64,000 nucleotides of DNA from Hyphomicrobiales bacterium (GCA_900473745.1 UCMW01000010.1:124001-188000); one strand, 5' to 3'. Positions 10,204 to 21,066 are shown, counted from the stretch's first letter. A program made the numbers and translations. The notes: generated from the sequence alone by a model not told the origin.

Positions 10204-11358
10204 ATGGTAAGCCGCGTAGAGAGGGGGCCGGTCGCTGACTGGTTCTGGACGATCGACCGTCTGTTCCTGATCACCTTCGTTCTCCTCATGGGGATCGGGC
10301 TGATGCTCTCCTTCGCGGCGTCTCCGGCGGTTGCCGAACGTCTCAATCTCGACAGCTTCCATTTCGTCAAGCGTCATGCCTTCTTCATGATGCCGGCCCT
10401 CGGCGTGATGATCGGGCTTTCCTTCCTGTCGCCACGCCAGGTGAGGCGCATGGCCATGCTGATCCTTGCAGCCTCGCTGATCATGATGGTGCTAGTTCTG
10501 TTCATCGGCCTTGAGGTCAAGGGGGGGCGACGCTGGCTGTCGATCGGCTCGATGTCGATCCAGCCATCGGAATTCATGAAGCCGGCCTTTGTCGTGATCT
10601 GTGCATGGTTGTTCGCGGAACACGCGCGGCAACCGGAAATTCCGGGGAATCTCTTTGCGATCCTGCTGTTCGGTATCGCCGCAGCCCTCTTGATCGCGCA
10701 GCCTGACCTCGGTCAGACCATCCTGATCGGCAGCGTCTGGGGCGCGATGTTTTTCATGGCCGGCATGCCCTGGCTCTGGATCGTCGTGCTCGGCGCCTTG
10801 GGCAGCGTCGGCTTCTTCGGCGCCTATGTGACCCTGCCGCATGTTGCCGGGCGAATAGACCGGTTCCTGACCGGGGAGGGTGACACATTCCAGGTCGACA
10901 CTGCGCGCGAGGCGATCATTCGTGGCGACTGGTTCGGCCAAGGCCCGGGTGAGGGCATCGTCAAGCGTATCATCCCCGACAGCCATACCGACTTCATCTT
11001 CTCGGTCGCGGCAGAGGAATTCGGCATTGTCTTCTGCATGGTACTGGTTGCCATCTTCGGCTTCCTTGTTCTGCGGGGTCTGAGCCACGCCTATCGCGAG
11101 CGCAATGACTTCAACCGTCTTGCCGTCTCCGGTCTCGTGCTGCTGCTCGGCGTGCAGTCGATGATCAATATCGGCGTCAATCTCGAACTGCTGCCGGCCA
11201 AAGGCATGACGCTGCCGCTCATTTCTTATGGCGGATCGTCGATGACGGCGATCTGCGTTACCGCCGGCTTCATCCTGGCGCTCACCCGCCGCCGTCCGGA
11301 AAAACGCGCGCAGGAGCGCAGCCTGTTCCGGTCTGTTGCGGGCGTACCCGCGGAGTAA
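10204..11358 (+). CDS. ftsW: Septal peptidoglycan glycosyltransferase FtsW
   Basis: FtsW is a SEDS-family membrane enzyme that polymerises lipid II into glycan strands at the septum together with FtsI. The 384-residue protein has about ten transmembrane segments, the large periplasmic loop with the GRIDRFL and GQGPGEGIVK segments, and the C-terminal SYGGSSM motif typical of SEDS proteins. ATG at 10204 follows GGAGGT at 10191-10196. It sits between murD and murG as in most dcw clusters. Confidence 0.96.
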   Translation: MVSRVERGPVADWFWTIDRLFLITFVLLMGIGLMLSFAASPAVAERLNLDSFHFVKRHAFFMMPALGVMIGLSFLSPRQVRRMAMLILAASLIMMVLVLFIGLEVKGGRRWLSIGSMSIQPSEFMKPAFVVICAWLFAEHARQPEIPGNLFAILLFGIAAALLIAQPDLGQTILIGSVWGAMFFMAGMPWLWIVVLGALGSVGFFGAYVTLPHVAGRIDRFLTGEGDTFQVDTAREAIIRGDWFGQGPGEGIVKRIIPDSHTDFIFSVAAEEFGIVFCMVLVAIFGFLVLRGLSHAYRERNDFNRLAVSGLVLLLGVQSMINIGVNLELLPAKGMTLPLISYGGSSMTAICVTAGFILALTRRRPEKRAQERSLFRSVAGVPAE

Positions 11359-11364
11359 TTGCGT

Positions 11365-12486
11365 ATGACCAAAGGCATCGTCCTGCTCGCCGCCGGTGGC
11401 ACCGGCGGACATCTCTTTCCGGCCGAGGCGCTGGCGCACGAGCTAAAATCCCGTGGCTACGGTGTGCATCTGGTGACCGACAGGCGCGCCGAACGCTATG
11501 CCGGGACTTTTCCGGCAGATGAGATCCATACCGTCTCCTCGGCCACGATCGGCTCGAAGAACCCGGTCGCTGTCGTCAAGGCGTTTCTGTCGCTCTGGCG
11601 CGGTTATCGCGAGGCGCGGAGCCTTGTGTCGCGGCTGAAGCCGAAGGCCGTCATCGGCTTTGGCGGATATCCGACGGTTCCTCCGCTGTTTGCGGCGGCC
11701 GGTCTCGGTGTGCCGACTGCAGTGCACGAGCAGAACGCCGTCATGGGCCGCGCCAACAAGCTTCTCGCCTCGCGGGTTCGCGCAATCGCTGGCGGTTTTC
11801 TGTCACCGAGCGGTGAGCATGCGGCGAAGATGGTGTTGACTGGAAATCCCGTGCGGCCAGCGGTGATTGCCGCGGCAGCACAGCCCTATTCGCCATCCGG
11901 AGACACGGCGCCGTTCAATCTGGTGGTCTTCGGTGGAAGCCAGGGGGCGCAGTTCTTTTCCGACGCCATCCCAGGCGCGATCCGGCTGCTGCCAGATGCT
12001 CTGCGTGCGCGGCTCGTCGTGACGCAGCAGGCGCGCCCTGAAGACCGTCAGAAGGTCATCGACAGCTATGCGACGCTCGGCATTCGCGCCGATGTCGCGC
12101 CGTTCTTCAACGACATGGCTGAGCGGCTGGCAGCTGCCCATATCGTGATCTGCCGCTCCGGGGCTTCGACGGTCTCGGAACTCGCAGTCATCGGTCGGCC
12201 GAGCCTTCTCGTTCCCTATCCGCATGCGCTTGACCATGACCAGGCCGCAAACGCTGCAGCGCTCGCCGCTCAAGGCGGAGCGCAGGTCATCCCGCAGGCG
12301 CAGCTTTCCACCGACAGGATCGCAAGTCTTCTGACGGAGGCGATGGAGGGGCCTGATCGGCTCGCCACGATGGCGGCTGCTGCGAAAAGCACGGGCAAGC
12401 CCGATGCGGCCGGCTTGCTCGCAGACCTCGTAGAGGCTATTGCCGCCGGCAAGGGCATTGCCCAGTCGAAGGGAGCCACACAATGA
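11365..12486 (+). CDS. murG: UDP-GlcNAc:lipid I N-acetylglucosaminyltransferase
   Basis: MurG adds GlcNAc to lipid I, giving lipid II on the inner face of the cytoplasmic membrane. The 373-residue GT-B enzyme has the N-terminal GGTGGHLFP loop from residue 11, [12 protein letters not shown] in the middle, and the donor-binding GGSQGAQ and SGASTVSEL segments in the C-terminal half. ATG at 11365 was chosen over a TTG two codons upstream because GGAG (11352-11355) fits it better and the protein then begins just before the first strand. The stop overlaps the murC start (ATGA). Confidence 0.96.
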   Translation: MTKGIVLLAAGGTGGHLFPAEALAHELKSRGYGVHLVTDRRAERYAGTFPADEIHTVSSATIGSKNPVAVVKAFLSLWRGYREARSLVSRLKPKAVIGFGGYPTVPPLFAAAGLGVPTAVHEQNAVMGRANKLLASRVRAIAGGFLSPSGEHAAKMVLTGNPVRPAVIAAAAQPYSPSGDTAPFNLVVFGGSQGAQFFSDAIPGAIRLLPDALRARLVVTQQARPEDRQKVIDSYATLGIRADVAPFFNDMAERLAAAHIVICRSGASTVSELAVIGRPSLLVPYPHALDHDQAANAAALAAQGGAQVIPQAQLSTDRIASLLTEAMEGPDRLATMAAAAKSTGKPDAAGLLADLVEAIAAGKGIAQSKGATQ

Positions 12487-13895
12487 AAATGCCGAAATCC
12501 ATTGGCCTCGTCCATTTCATCGGGATCGGTGGCATCGGGATGAGCGGGATCGCCGAGGTGCTGCACAATCTCGGCCACAGGGTGCAAGGGTCGGACCAGG
12601 CCGAAAGCGCCAACGTCCAGCGTCTGCGCGCCAAGGGCATCGAGGTCTTTGTCGGCCACAAGGCCGAGAACCTGGGTGAGGCGGAGGTCGTTGTCGTTTC
12701 GACCGCGATCAAGAAGAACAATCCCGAACTCGTCGCCGCCCGCGAAAAGCTGCTGCCGATCGTCAGGCGCGCCGAAATGTTGGCTGAGCTCATGCGCTTC
12801 CGCAATGCGATCGCCGTCGGCGGCACGCATGGCAAGACCACGACCACCTCGATGGTCGCAGCGCTTCTCGATGCCGGCGCGCTCGATCCGACTGTCATCA
12901 ATGGCGGCATCATCAATGCCTATGGCACCAATGCCCGCATGGGCGAGGGTGAGTGGATGGTGGTCGAGGCTGATGAGTCCGACGGCACCTTCCTGAAGCT
13001 GCCGGCGGATGTTGCGATCGTCACCAATATCGATCCGGAGCATCTCGACCATTACGGCACCTTTGACAATGCACGTGCGGCTTTCCGCCAGTTCGTCGAG
13101 AATGTGCCGTTCTATGGTTTTGGCGTGATGTGCCTCGACCATCCGGAAGTACAGGCGCTGGTTGGCCGCATCGAAGATCGCAAGGTCATCACCTACGGTG
13201 AAAACCCGCAGGCGGACGTTCGCTTCTCGAATGTGCGGCTCGATGGCACGCGCTCTATCTTCGACGTCGAAATCCGTCGTCGCCGCACCGGCCGCGTCTT
13301 CAACTTCAATGACCTGGTCCTGCCGATGCCGGGCCGGCACAACATTTCCAATGCCTGCGCCGCAATTGCTGTCGCCAACCGGCTCGACATTTCGGAAGAG
13401 GCGATCCGCAAGGGACTGGCTGGTTTTGGCGGCGTCAAGCGGCGCTTCACGCTGACCGGGGCTTCGAACGGCGTGCAGGTTTTCGACGACTACGGTCACC
13501 ACCCGGTGGAGATCAAGGCCGTGCTCCGGGCCGCGCGCGAATCGTGCAAGGGGCGGATCATCGCCGTGCACCAGCCGCACCGCTTCAGCCGGCTTGCAAG
13601 CCTGTTCGATGACTTTGCCAACTGCTTCAACGATGCCGACACGATCTTCCTGTCGCCGGTCTATGCAGCGGGCGAAGAGCCGATCGAGGGGATCGATTCG
13701 GAAGTGCTGGTCTCACGGATCAAGTCCGGCGGTCACCGCGATGCGCGCTACTTGGCCGCGCCCGAACAATTGGCCTCCCTCGTCGCGGGCATTGCACAAC
13801 CGGGGGATTTCGTGGTCCTGTTGGGGGCGGGCAACATTACCCAATGGGCTGCTGCCCTGCCGACGGAACTAGATGCAATTGCGGGAAAGTCTTGA
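12483..13895 (+). CDS. murC: UDP-MurNAc--L-alanine ligase
   Basis: MurC adds the first amino acid, L-alanine, to UDP-MurNAc. The 470-residue protein begins with [17 protein letters not shown], which binds the UDP sugar, and has the ATP loop [10 protein letters not shown] from residue 113 (Lys118), EADESDG, and the C-terminal [10 protein letters not shown] and HQPHRFSR motifs. It overlaps murG by four bases and is followed directly by murB with no spacer. Confidence 0.97.
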   Translation: MKMPKSIGLVHFIGIGGIGMSGIAEVLHNLGHRVQGSDQAESANVQRLRAKGIEVFVGHKAENLGEAEVVVVSTAIKKNNPELVAAREKLLPIVRRAEMLAELMRFRNAIAVGGTHGKTTTTSMVAALLDAGALDPTVINGGIINAYGTNARMGEGEWMVVEADESDGTFLKLPADVAIVTNIDPEHLDHYGTFDNARAAFRQFVENVPFYGFGVMCLDHPEVQALVGRIEDRKVITYGENPQADVRFSNVRLDGTRSIFDVEIRRRRTGRVFNFNDLVLPMPGRHNISNACAAIAVANRLDISEEAIRKGLAGFGGVKRRFTLTGASNGVQVFDDYGHHPVEIKAVLRAARESCKGRIIAVHQPHRFSRLASLFDDFANCFNDADTIFLSPVYAAGEEPIEGIDSEVLVSRIKSGGHRDARYLAAPEQLASLVAGIAQPGDFVVLLGAGNITQWAAALPTELDAIAGKS

Positions 13896-14870
13896 ATGAA
13901 ACAGGTGGATGGGGAAAAGCTTCTGGCCTCGCTCGGCCCTGAAGTCAACGATCTCAAGGGGCGGCTGACGCCTGACGCGCCGATGGACAGGGTGACCTGG
14001 TTCCAGGCTGGCGGCCTCGCCGAACTGATGTTTCAGCCGCATGACGTCGAGGATCTGGCCGCGTTCCTCAAGCTTCTGCCCGAAGAGGTGCCGCTGACGG
14101 TCGTCGGCGTCGGCTCGAACCTGCTCGTGCGTGACGGCGGGATCCCCGGTGTGGTGATCCGTCTCTCTGCCAAGGGTTTCGGCCAGGTCGAGCTCGCGGG
14201 TGAGAACCGTATTCGTGCGGGTGCGATTTGCCCCGACAAGCACATTGCCGCCATGGCGATGGACAACAATATCGGCGGTTTCCACTTCTACTACGGCATT
14301 CCCGGTTCGATCGGCGGCGCGATCCGCATGAATGCCGGCGCCAATGGCGGCGACACGGCCGGCCGGCTGGTCGAGGTCGAGGCGGTCGATCGCAAGGGCA
14401 AGGTGCATGTCCTGTCGAATGCCGACATGGGCTATAGCTACCGCCATTCGGCAGCGTCCGAAGGCCTGATCTTTACCAGCGCTGTTTTTGAGGGTTATCC
14501 GGAAGAGAAGGCCAAGATCCGCGCGGATATGGATGCTGTTCGGCACCACCGCGAGACGGTACAGCCGGTCAAGGAAAAGACCGGCGGCTCGACGTTCAAG
14601 AACCCTGAGGGCCATTCGGCCTGGGAGCTGATCGACGAGGCCGGTTGCCGCGGTCTGATGATTGGCGGGGCGCAGATGTCGTCGCTCCACTGCAACTTCA
14701 TGATCAATGTCGGCCACGCCACGGGCTACGATCTCGAATATCTCGGCGAGACCGTGCGCCAGCGGGTGTTCGAAACCGCCGGCATCAAGCTCGAATGGGA
14801 GATCAAGCGCCTCGGCATCTTCATGCCCGGCCGCGAGGTCAAGCCGTTCATGGGTTCGGTATCGGCCTAG
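13896..14870 (+). CDS. murB: UDP-N-acetylenolpyruvoylglucosamine reductase
   Basis: MurB reduces the enolpyruvyl group to the lactyl ether of UDP-MurNAc using NADPH and FAD. The 324-residue protein contains the FAD-binding [13 protein letters not shown] and [19 protein letters not shown] segments and the GGSTFKNP motif that carries the catalytic serine. ATG at 13896 abuts the murC stop (TGAATG). After murB there is a 69-base gap with two hairpins before the diguanylate cyclase gene, the first clear break in the string of tightly packed dcw genes. Confidence 0.96.
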   Translation: MKQVDGEKLLASLGPEVNDLKGRLTPDAPMDRVTWFQAGGLAELMFQPHDVEDLAAFLKLLPEEVPLTVVGVGSNLLVRDGGIPGVVIRLSAKGFGQVELAGENRIRAGAICPDKHIAAMAMDNNIGGFHFYYGIPGSIGGAIRMNAGANGGDTAGRLVEVEAVDRKGKVHVLSNADMGYSYRHSAASEGLIFTSAVFEGYPEEKAKIRADMDAVRHHRETVQPVKEKTGGSTFKNPEGHSAWELIDEAGCRGLMIGGAQMSSLHCNFMINVGHATGYDLEYLGETVRQRVFETAGIKLEWEIKRLGIFMPGREVKPFMGSVSA

Positions 14871-14915
14871 TTCGCTGTGCTTGCCCCCACGAAGTTTTAA
14901 CTTCACTAATCTAGG

Positions 14916-14935
14916 CTCCCCGTGGTTGCGGGGAG
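14916..14935 (+). promoter_or_regulatory. Hairpin covering the ribosome binding site of the downstream cyclase gene
   Basis: CTCCCC at 14916-14921 pairs with GGGGAG at 14930-14935 across an 8-base loop. The right arm is the only good Shine-Dalgarno for the ATG at 14940, so the fold would hide the ribosome binding site. A second small inverted repeat (GAAGTT 14891-14896, AACTTC 14899-14904) lies just upstream. The sequence is seen directly; translational control is an inference. Confidence 0.55.
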
Positions 14936-14939
14936 TTTC

Positions 14940-15794
14940 ATGTTCGATCTGGTCCATCTCTGGGTGATACGACAATTGACGCTTGGCGAGTTCTCCTCGC
15001 GGCGCGCGGTCGTGTCGAAGGCCGCCTTGATGGCGGCTAAGATTGCCGTCTTCGCCTACCTCCTCAACATCGTTGGCCACCTGATTCTGGTGGCGCTCGG
15101 GCTACTGCCCTATCCGCTCGGGCCAGCGCTGGTGGTGGCCACCATGCTGACGCCCCCGGTTTCCTTCATTGTTGCCGTCATCGCTTATTCTGTTGTCGGA
15201 CTCGCGATCTATGATCTGGGCATGTCACGCCAGCGTTTCGAAATGCTCAGCCGGACCGACATGCTCTCTGGCCTTATGAACCGCCGCGCCTTTCTCGACA
15301 CTTTCGAGCAGGTACGTGGGCCGGTTGCCCTGATCGTGCTCGACATCGACCGCTTCAAGTCGATCAACGACACGCTCGGCCACAAGGCGGGAGACGACGT
15401 CATCGTGCGTGTCGCCCAAAGCCTGACACATGCACTGGGCGAGGGGGCGACGGCTGCCCGTATCGGCGGTGAAGAGTTTGCCGTCTTGCTTGCCGGTCCG
15501 CGAGCAGAAAGTGCGTCCGATCTCGCGGAGGCGATCCGTCACGCCGTCGAAGACATGGGCTTCGAGGTTGCCGGGCGTCGGATATCGGTCACCGTCTCCG
15601 CAGGCGTGTCGGAGGGTGTTTCGGAACTCGGATTCAGCGAATTGTTTTCCAGTGCGGATCGCGCCCTATACATCGCCAAGGCTGGCGGACGGAATCGAAT
15701 CGTGCACGCCAAACACCTCGCTGATGCGTCCCCGGATGCGTCTTATCCGACAGTTTCGCATGCGGAGACGATCCCGTCTCGCCTGACGGCCTGA
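14940..15794 (+). CDS. Membrane diguanylate cyclase (GGDEF domain) within the dcw cluster
   Basis: The 284-residue protein should make cyclic di-GMP from two GTP. It has two hydrophobic segments (about residues 32-56 and 61-90), a short linker, then a GGDEF domain beginning at SRTDMLSGLMNRRAF with LDIDRFKSIND and the active-site loop GGEEF at 176-180. The place of the inhibitory RxxD site, five residues before that loop, reads GEGA, so feedback inhibition is probably absent. ATG at 14940 was chosen over GTG at 14922 because it follows GGGGAG. It sits between murB and ddl and is paralogous to the cyclase at 29642-30487, sharing the N-terminal WVIR...EF motif. Confidence 0.9.
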   Translation: MFDLVHLWVIRQLTLGEFSSRRAVVSKAALMAAKIAVFAYLLNIVGHLILVALGLLPYPLGPALVVATMLTPPVSFIVAVIAYSVVGLAIYDLGMSRQRFEMLSRTDMLSGLMNRRAFLDTFEQVRGPVALIVLDIDRFKSINDTLGHKAGDDVIVRVAQSLTHALGEGATAARIGGEEFAVLLAGPRAESASDLAEAIRHAVEDMGFEVAGRRISVTVSAGVSEGVSELGFSELFSSADRALYIAKAGGRNRIVHAKHLADASPDASYPTVSHAETIPSRLTA

Positions 15795-15997
15795 CGGGCA
15801 CACTTTGTCATTTCTTTCTTGAATCCATGGCTTTATCGATGCTGCTTCAGGTCTCTGATGAGCCCTGGATCCGGCCTGTTTGCGGGTGAAGTTAACGAAA
15901 GTAAACGGTTCATTAACCTTAATGTTGTTGAACTGACGCCATAGAGCCGATGCGGTCGACGCGATGGTCGGCCGGTTCAGGGATTTGCGAGGCGTAA

Positions 15998-16924
15998 ATG
16001 AGTGGCAAGCATGTCGCGGTTTTGATGGGTGGATTGTCCTCCGAGCGGCCCGTGAGCTTGTCGTCGGGTGATGCCTGCGCTGCCGCCCTCGAAGGTGAGG
16101 GGTTCAAGGTCACCAAGGTCGATGTCGGTCGCGATATCGGCCGTGTTCTCCAGGACCTGAAGCCGGACGTTGCCTTTAACGCCTTGCATGGTCCCTTCGG
16201 TGAAGACGGCACGATCCAGGGCGTGCTCGAATATCTCGAAATTCCCTACACACATTCCGGCGTGCTCGCCTCCGCGCTCGCCATGGACAAGAAGCAGGCG
16301 AAGATCGTGGCGGCCCAGGCGGGTATTCCTGTCGCTGAGGCCGCCGTTATGAACCGCCTCGATATCGGCAATAGCCATCCGATGGCGCCGCCCTACGTGG
16401 TGAAGCCAGTGCGCGAGGGCTCCAGCTTCGGTGTCGTCATCGTGCGCGACGACATGGCTCATCCGCCGCAGATCCTGACTTCCAGCGAATGGCGCTACGG
16501 CGATACCGTCATGGTCGAGCGCTATGTGGCGGGACGTGAGCTCACCTGCGGCGTGATGGATGGCAAGGTGCTTGGTGTGACCGAGATCGTGCCGCTCGGG
16601 CACAGCTTCTATGATTACGACTCCAAGTATGCGGCAGGCGGCTCGCAACACGTTCTTCCTGCGGAAATTTCACCGAAAATTTACCAAAAAATACAATCAT
16701 TGGCGTTGAAGGCACATCAGGCGCTCGGGTGTCGCGGAGTGAGTCGGTCAGACTTCCGCTACGACGATCGCTTCTCCGAGGATGGTGATCTCATCTGGCT
16801 GGAACTCAACAACCAGCCCGGCATGACCCCGACCTCGTTACTGCCGGAAATGGCGGCCCACGCGGGCTATGGTTTTGGTGAATTTGTACGTTGGATGGTG
16901 GAGGACGCTTCTTGTTCTCGTTGA
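15998..16924 (+). CDS. ddl: D-alanine--D-alanine ligase
   Basis: Ddl makes D-Ala-D-Ala, the substrate of MurF. The 308-residue ATP-grasp enzyme has the N-terminal [17 protein letters not shown] loop, [14 protein letters not shown] in the ATP site and [18 protein letters not shown] at the metal site. A 203-base spacer upstream contains AT-rich, palindrome-like sequence (ATTAACCTTAAT at 15911-15922), which may hold a promoter for ddl-ftsQAZ. The end overlaps ftsQ by 13 bases. Confidence 0.96.
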   Translation: MSGKHVAVLMGGLSSERPVSLSSGDACAAALEGEGFKVTKVDVGRDIGRVLQDLKPDVAFNALHGPFGEDGTIQGVLEYLEIPYTHSGVLASALAMDKKQAKIVAAQAGIPVAEAAVMNRLDIGNSHPMAPPYVVKPVREGSSFGVVIVRDDMAHPPQILTSSEWRYGDTVMVERYVAGRELTCGVMDGKVLGVTEIVPLGHSFYDYDSKYAAGGSQHVLPAEISPKIYQKIQSLALKAHQALGCRGVSRSDFRYDDRFSEDGDLIWLELNNQPGMTPTSLLPEMAAHAGYGFGEFVRWMVEDASCSR

Positions 16925-17844
16925 GCGGCAACAAACTGGCTGATGCTTCCGGGGTTTACCCCGCTGCTCCGCTCGCCTCCGCGGAGGCCAAGGTGCTTCC
17001 GCGCCCGCTGCGTCGCGTCGTTCGTTTCGTGATCAGCCTGTTTTCCGGTCGGACCGTTTTGCCTCGCCATCTCGGCAAGGTCAGTCTCGGCGCCTTCTAC
17101 GGCCTCGTCTGCCTGCATGGTGTCGTTGTCGGTGGCCATGGTCCGGTCGTCATGCAGACGCTCACGGCCTCTGCCGGTTTTGCGGTCGAGGATATCAGCG
17201 TCTCAGGCAACCAGCATACGTCCGAAATCGACATTCTCCAGCTGCTCGGTCTCGATGGCTCCACCAGTCTTCTCGGTCTCGACATCGCGACTGCCCGCAA
17301 AGCGCTTTCCGAGCTTCCCTGGGTCGAATCGGCTGAAGTTCGCAAAGTGTATCCCTCGACCGTCGAGGTGGTGCTGCGCGAGCGTCAGGCCTATGGCATC
17401 TGGCAGCATGGCACGGATCTTTCCATCATCGAGCGCTCGGGTTCGGTGATCGCGCCGCTGCGCGACAACAAGTTTGCCTCGCTGCCGCTGTTCGTAGGTC
17501 GTGATGCGGAGACGGCAGCGGCCTCCATCGATGAGGAATTCTCCAAGTGGCCATCGATCGCTTCGCGAGTGAAGGCTTTCGTTCGGGTCGGTGGCCGTCG
17601 TTGGGATGTGCATCTCGACAATAGGGTCGTCGTTCGCCTGCCGGAAGGGAATGTCGCCGGTGCGTTGGCCCTGCTCAACCGCTTCGACGAAGAGCAGCAG
17701 GTTCTCTCGCGCGATATCGCCGTGGTCGATCTGCGCTTGCCCGATCGTGTCGCCGTCCGCCTGACATCTGCTGCTCTGGAGCGCCGCACGGCTGCTCTGG
17801 AGGAGCGTCGCAAGGCCCTCAAGAAGCTGGAGCAGAAGATATGA
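16912..17844 (+). CDS. ftsQ: Cell division protein FtsQ
   Basis: FtsQ is a bitopic membrane protein that links the early and late divisome and binds FtsL/FtsB. From TTG at 16912 the product is 310 residues: a cytoplasmic N-terminal region of about 60 residues, one membrane segment near [15 protein letters not shown], a POTRA domain starting at [12 protein letters not shown], and the FtsQ beta domain. The TTG start is preferred because GGTGGAGGA at 16898-16906 is well spaced; an upstream TTG at 16891 has no ribosome binding site. It lies inside the end of ddl and overlaps ftsA by four bases. Confidence 0.93.
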   Translation: MFSLSGNKLADASGVYPAAPLASAEAKVLPRPLRRVVRFVISLFSGRTVLPRHLGKVSLGAFYGLVCLHGVVVGGHGPVVMQTLTASAGFAVEDISVSGNQHTSEIDILQLLGLDGSTSLLGLDIATARKALSELPWVESAEVRKVYPSTVEVVLRERQAYGIWQHGTDLSIIERSGSVIAPLRDNKFASLPLFVGRDAETAAASIDEEFSKWPSIASRVKAFVRVGGRRWDVHLDNRVVVRLPEGNVAGALALLNRFDEEQQVLSRDIAVVDLRLPDRVAVRLTSAALERRTAALEERRKALKKLEQKI

Positions 17845-19172
17845 GCATCTTTGGTGGCTCTTCCTTCGGTCTCCCGCGCACGAAGCCGCTGTCTTCGAAG
17901 CGTGCGCATGTGGTTTCGGTGCTCGACATCGGATCGACCAAGGTCGTCTGCATCATTGCCCGGCTGACGCCGCGCCGCGAATCCGCAGTCCTTCCGGGGC
18001 GCACCCACAATGTCGAGGTCATCGGCCTCGGGCATCAGCGCTCGCATGGCATCAAGTCCGGCGTGATCGCCGATCTCGATGCGGTTGAAAACGTCGTGCG
18101 CCTCGCCGTCGATGCGGCCGAGCGCATGGCGGGCCTCACGGTCGAGAGCCTGATCGTCAACGTCTCTGCGGGCCGTATCGGCTCGGATGTCTACACGGCT
18201 TCAATCGATCTTGGTGGTCAGGAAGTGGAGGCAGGCGATCTGCGCAAGGTGCTGATTGCCGCTGGCCAGCAGTCCCAGGGCAACGACCGTGCGGTCCTGC
18301 ACTCGCTGCCGACGGGCTTTTCACTTGACGGAGAGCGGGGAATCCGTGATCCACTTGGCATGTATGGCGATGTTCTCGGCGTCGACATGCACGTGGTCAC
18401 GGCCGAACGGGCAGCGCTTCGTAATCTGGAGCTCTGCATCAACCGCGCCCATCTGACCGTCGAGGGCGTGGTTGCCACGCCTTATGCCAGCGGCCTTGCT
18501 GCTCTGGTCGACGATGAGGTGGAACTGGGTTGCGCGGCGATCGACATGGGCGGTGGCATGACCACCATCTCGGTCTTCGCCGAAGGTAAGTTGATCCATA
18601 CGGACGCCATCGGGATCGGCGGTCACCATGTGACAACCGATCTGGCGCGCGGGCTTTCCACCCGTATCGAGGATGCAGAACGTCTGAAGGTCGTTCACGG
18701 TTCGGCTGTCGCCAACGGCGCCGATGATCGCGAACTCGTGTCCGTCCCGCCGATCGGCGAGGACGATCGCGATCAGCCGACCCAGGTTCCGAAGGCGCTC
18801 CTGACCCGGATCATCAGCGCGCGGATCGAGGAAACCCTCGAAATGCTGCGCGACCGGATACAGAAGTCGGGCTTCTCGCCGGTGGTTGGGAAACGCGTCG
18901 TTCTGACGGGTGGTGCGTGCCAACTGACGGGCATGCCGGAAGCGGCCCGCCGCATTCTGGCCCGGAACGTGCGTATCGGTCGTCCGATGGGTGTGTCGGG
19001 TCTGCCGGCCGCTGCCAAAGGACCTGCCTTCTCGACGGCGGTCGGCCTGACGATCTATCCGCAGATGGCGGATCAGGAAACACATGCCGGGCAGGGCGGG
19101 TTGTTCTCGCCCTTCGGCAACGGAAACAGCCGGTTCGCCCGTATGGGCCAGTGGCTGAAAGAGAGTTTTTGA
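17841..19172 (+). CDS. ftsA: Cell division protein FtsA
   Basis: FtsA is an actin-like ATPase that tethers FtsZ to the membrane. The 443-residue product has the phosphate-binding segment VLDIGSTKVVCIIA near residue 30, the inserted 1C domain, AAIDMGGGMTTISVF as phosphate 2, and VLTGGACQLTG as the adenosine motif. The last ten residues, ending in GQWLKESF, form the expected amphipathic membrane-targeting helix. It starts within the ftsQ stop (ATGA). ftsZ follows after 95 bases, the longest gap since ddl, so ftsZ may also have its own promoter there. Confidence 0.96.
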   Translation: MSIFGGSSFGLPRTKPLSSKRAHVVSVLDIGSTKVVCIIARLTPRRESAVLPGRTHNVEVIGLGHQRSHGIKSGVIADLDAVENVVRLAVDAAERMAGLTVESLIVNVSAGRIGSDVYTASIDLGGQEVEAGDLRKVLIAAGQQSQGNDRAVLHSLPTGFSLDGERGIRDPLGMYGDVLGVDMHVVTAERAALRNLELCINRAHLTVEGVVATPYASGLAALVDDEVELGCAAIDMGGGMTTISVFAEGKLIHTDAIGIGGHHVTTDLARGLSTRIEDAERLKVVHGSAVANGADDRELVSVPPIGEDDRDQPTQVPKALLTRIISARIEETLEMLRDRIQKSGFSPVVGKRVVLTGGACQLTGMPEAARRILARNVRIGRPMGVSGLPAAAKGPAFSTAVGLTIYPQMADQETHAGQGGLFSPFGNGNSRFARMGQWLKESF

Positions 19173-19267
19173 GTTCACCTTCCGACCACAAGGTTCGGCC
19201 AAGGGAAATCTGTTGAAATGACATGGCCGGCTTGGCGATGCGGCCGGAAAAAGAAGGAACGGGTACC

Positions 19268-21013
19268 ATGACCATCAAGCTGCAGAAGCCAGATATCACT
19301 GAGCTGAAGCCCCGCATCACCGTCTTCGGTGTCGGTGGCGGTGGCGGCAATGCCGTCAACAACATGATCACCGCTGGTCTGCAGGGCGTCGATTTCGTCG
19401 TCGCCAACACGGATGCCCAGGCGCTGACCATGACCAAGGCCGAGCGGATCATCCAGCTCGGTGTCAATGTCACCGAAGGTCTCGGCGCCGGTTCTCAGCC
19501 GGAAGTCGGTCGTGCCGCCGCTGAAGAGTGCATCGACGAGATCATCGATCACCTGAACGGTACGCACATGTGCTTCGTCACCGCCGGCATGGGTGGTGGT
19601 ACCGGTACCGGTGCTGCTCCGGTCGTCGCCCAGGCTGCTCGCAATAAAGGCATCCTGACCGTCGGCGTCGTCACGAAGCCGTTCCACTTCGAAGGCGCTC
19701 GCCGCATGCGGCTCGCCGAATCCGGCATAGAAGAGCTGCAGAAGTCGGTCGACACTCTGATCGTCATCCCGAACCAGAACCTCTTCCGTATCGCCAACGA
19801 TCGCACCACTTTTGCCGACGCTTTTGCGATGGCGGACCAGGTGCTCTACTCGGGCGTCGCCTGCATCACCGACCTGATGGTCAAGGAAGGCCTGATCAAC
19901 CTCGACTTCGCGGACGTTCGTTCCGTGATGCGCGAGATGGGCCGCGCCATGATGGGCACCGGCGAAGCATCCGGCGAAGGCCGAGCCATGCAGGCAGCCG
20001 AAGCTGCGATTGCCAATCCGCTGCTCGACGAAACCTCGATGAAGGGCGCTCAGGGCCTCTTGATCTCGATCACTGGTGGTCGTGACCTGACCCTGTTCGA
20101 AGTCGACGAAGCCGCGACCCGCATTCGCGAAGAAGTCGATCCGGACGCCAACATCATCCTTGGTGCGACCTTCGACGAAGCGCTGGAAGGTATCATCCGC
20201 GTTTCGGTCGTCGCCACCGGCATCGACCGTGCGGCTCTGGCCTCCAAGGGCTTCGAAGCGGCACCGCTCACAAAGCCTGCTATGCGTTCTTCCGCGGCCG
20301 TTGCTCCGGCACCGGCCGCATATCAGCCTGCAATGGCGCAGGCCCCCAAGCCGACCATGGATCCGGTCGCAGACACCATCCGTTCGGCTGAAGCAGCCAT
20401 GGAACGCGAACTCGAAATCGCCGCTGCCCGTCAGTCGCTGAGCCAGCCGCAGGCAGCTCCGCAACAGGATTTCCGTCCTGCCAGCAGGCTCTTCGCCTCG
20501 CCGGCACCGGAAGCCGCTCCGGCACCGCTGATGACACAGCCGGTCGCTCCGGCGCCCGTCATGAGCCAGCCGGCGCCGGTCATGCAGCAGCCCGCTCCCG
20601 TCATGCAGGCGCCCGTCGCGCCGGCACCGATGGCGGCTGAGCCCCGTATGGCGCCCGAGCCGGTCCGCATGCCAAAGGTCGAGGACTTCCCGCCGGTGCT
20701 TCGCGCCGAAATCGACCATCGCGCCCAGCCGGCTGCTCCCGCAGCCCAGGACGAGCGTGGCCCGATGGGTCTCCTAAAGCGCATCACCAACTCGCTCGGC
20801 CGTCAGGCTGAAGAGGAGCAGGTGATGGGTGACATGACCGGTTCGGCACCAGCGGCACCCTCGCAGCAGCGCCGCCCGCTCTCGGCCGAAGCTAGCCTCT
20901 ACGCGCCGCGTCGCGGCCAGTTGGACGATCACGGTCGCGCCACGCCGGCACGGGCCGCCAGCGAAGACGACCAGCTCGAAATCCCGGCTTTCCTGCGCCG
21001 TCAGACAAGCTGA
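19268..21013 (+). CDS. ftsZ: Cell division protein FtsZ
   Basis: FtsZ is the tubulin-like GTPase that forms the division ring. The 581-residue product has [14 protein letters not shown] near residue 20, the tubulin signature GGGTGTG at 109-115 and the GTPase T7 segment within [11 protein letters not shown]-like sequence. After about residue 335 comes a linker of more than 200 residues rich in Pro, Ala, Met and Gln, as in the long FtsZ of rhizobia, and the protein ends with the conserved anchor peptide [10 protein letters not shown] that binds FtsA. ATG at 19268 follows AAGAAGGAA; an upstream ATG at 19223 lacks a site. A terminator follows at 21037-21062. Confidence 0.97.
   Translation: MTIKLQKPDITELKPRITVFGVGGGGGNAVNNMITAGLQGVDFVVANTDAQALTMTKAERIIQLGVNVTEGLGAGSQPEVGRAAAEECIDEIIDHLNGTHMCFVTAGMGGGTGTGAAPVVAQAARNKGILTVGVVTKPFHFEGARRMRLAESGIEELQKSVDTLIVIPNQNLFRIANDRTTFADAFAMADQVLYSGVACITDLMVKEGLINLDFADVRSVMREMGRAMMGTGEASGEGRAMQAAEAAIANPLLDETSMKGAQGLLISITGGRDLTLFEVDEAATRIREEVDPDANIILGATFDEALEGIIRVSVVATGIDRAALASKGFEAAPLTKPAMRSSAAVAPAPAAYQPAMAQAPKPTMDPVADTIRSAEAAMERELEIAAARQSLSQPQAAPQQDFRPASRLFASPAPEAAPAPLMTQPVAPAPVMSQPAPVMQQPAPVMQAPVAPAPMAAEPRMAPEPVRMPKVEDFPPVLRAEIDHRAQPAAPAAQDERGPMGLLKRITNSLGRQAEEEQVMGDMTGSAPAAPSQQRRPLSAEASLYAPRRGQLDDHGRATPARAASEDDQLEIPAFLRRQTS
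20290..20690 (+). repeat. Low-complexity Pro/Ala/Met/Gln coding repeat in the FtsZ linker
   Basis: Within ftsZ, short units such as [12 protein letters not shown] and PAPAP recur, most regularly at about 20550-20640. The DNA repeats are imperfect (variants of CCGGTCATGCAG), so the copies have diverged. The linker is expected to be disordered and to vary in length between species. Confidence 0.75.
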
Positions 21014-21036
21014 TTTTCTGCCACGAGTCACGGACG

Positions 21037-21066
21037 AAACCCGGGTCGAAAGGTCCGGGTTTCTTG
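21037..21066 (+). terminator. Rho-independent terminator after ftsZ
   Basis: AAACCCGG at 21037-21044 pairs with CCGGGTTT at 21055-21062 across a 10-base loop. It lies 24 bases after the ftsZ stop. The T run is short, so termination may be partial. It separates the dcw operon from lpxC. Confidence 0.8.

Noticed and set aside
19175-20719. 514-codon open frame on the minus strand over ftsZ
   Set aside because: It mirrors the ftsZ sequence and has no recognisable domain; ftsZ on the plus strand is certain.
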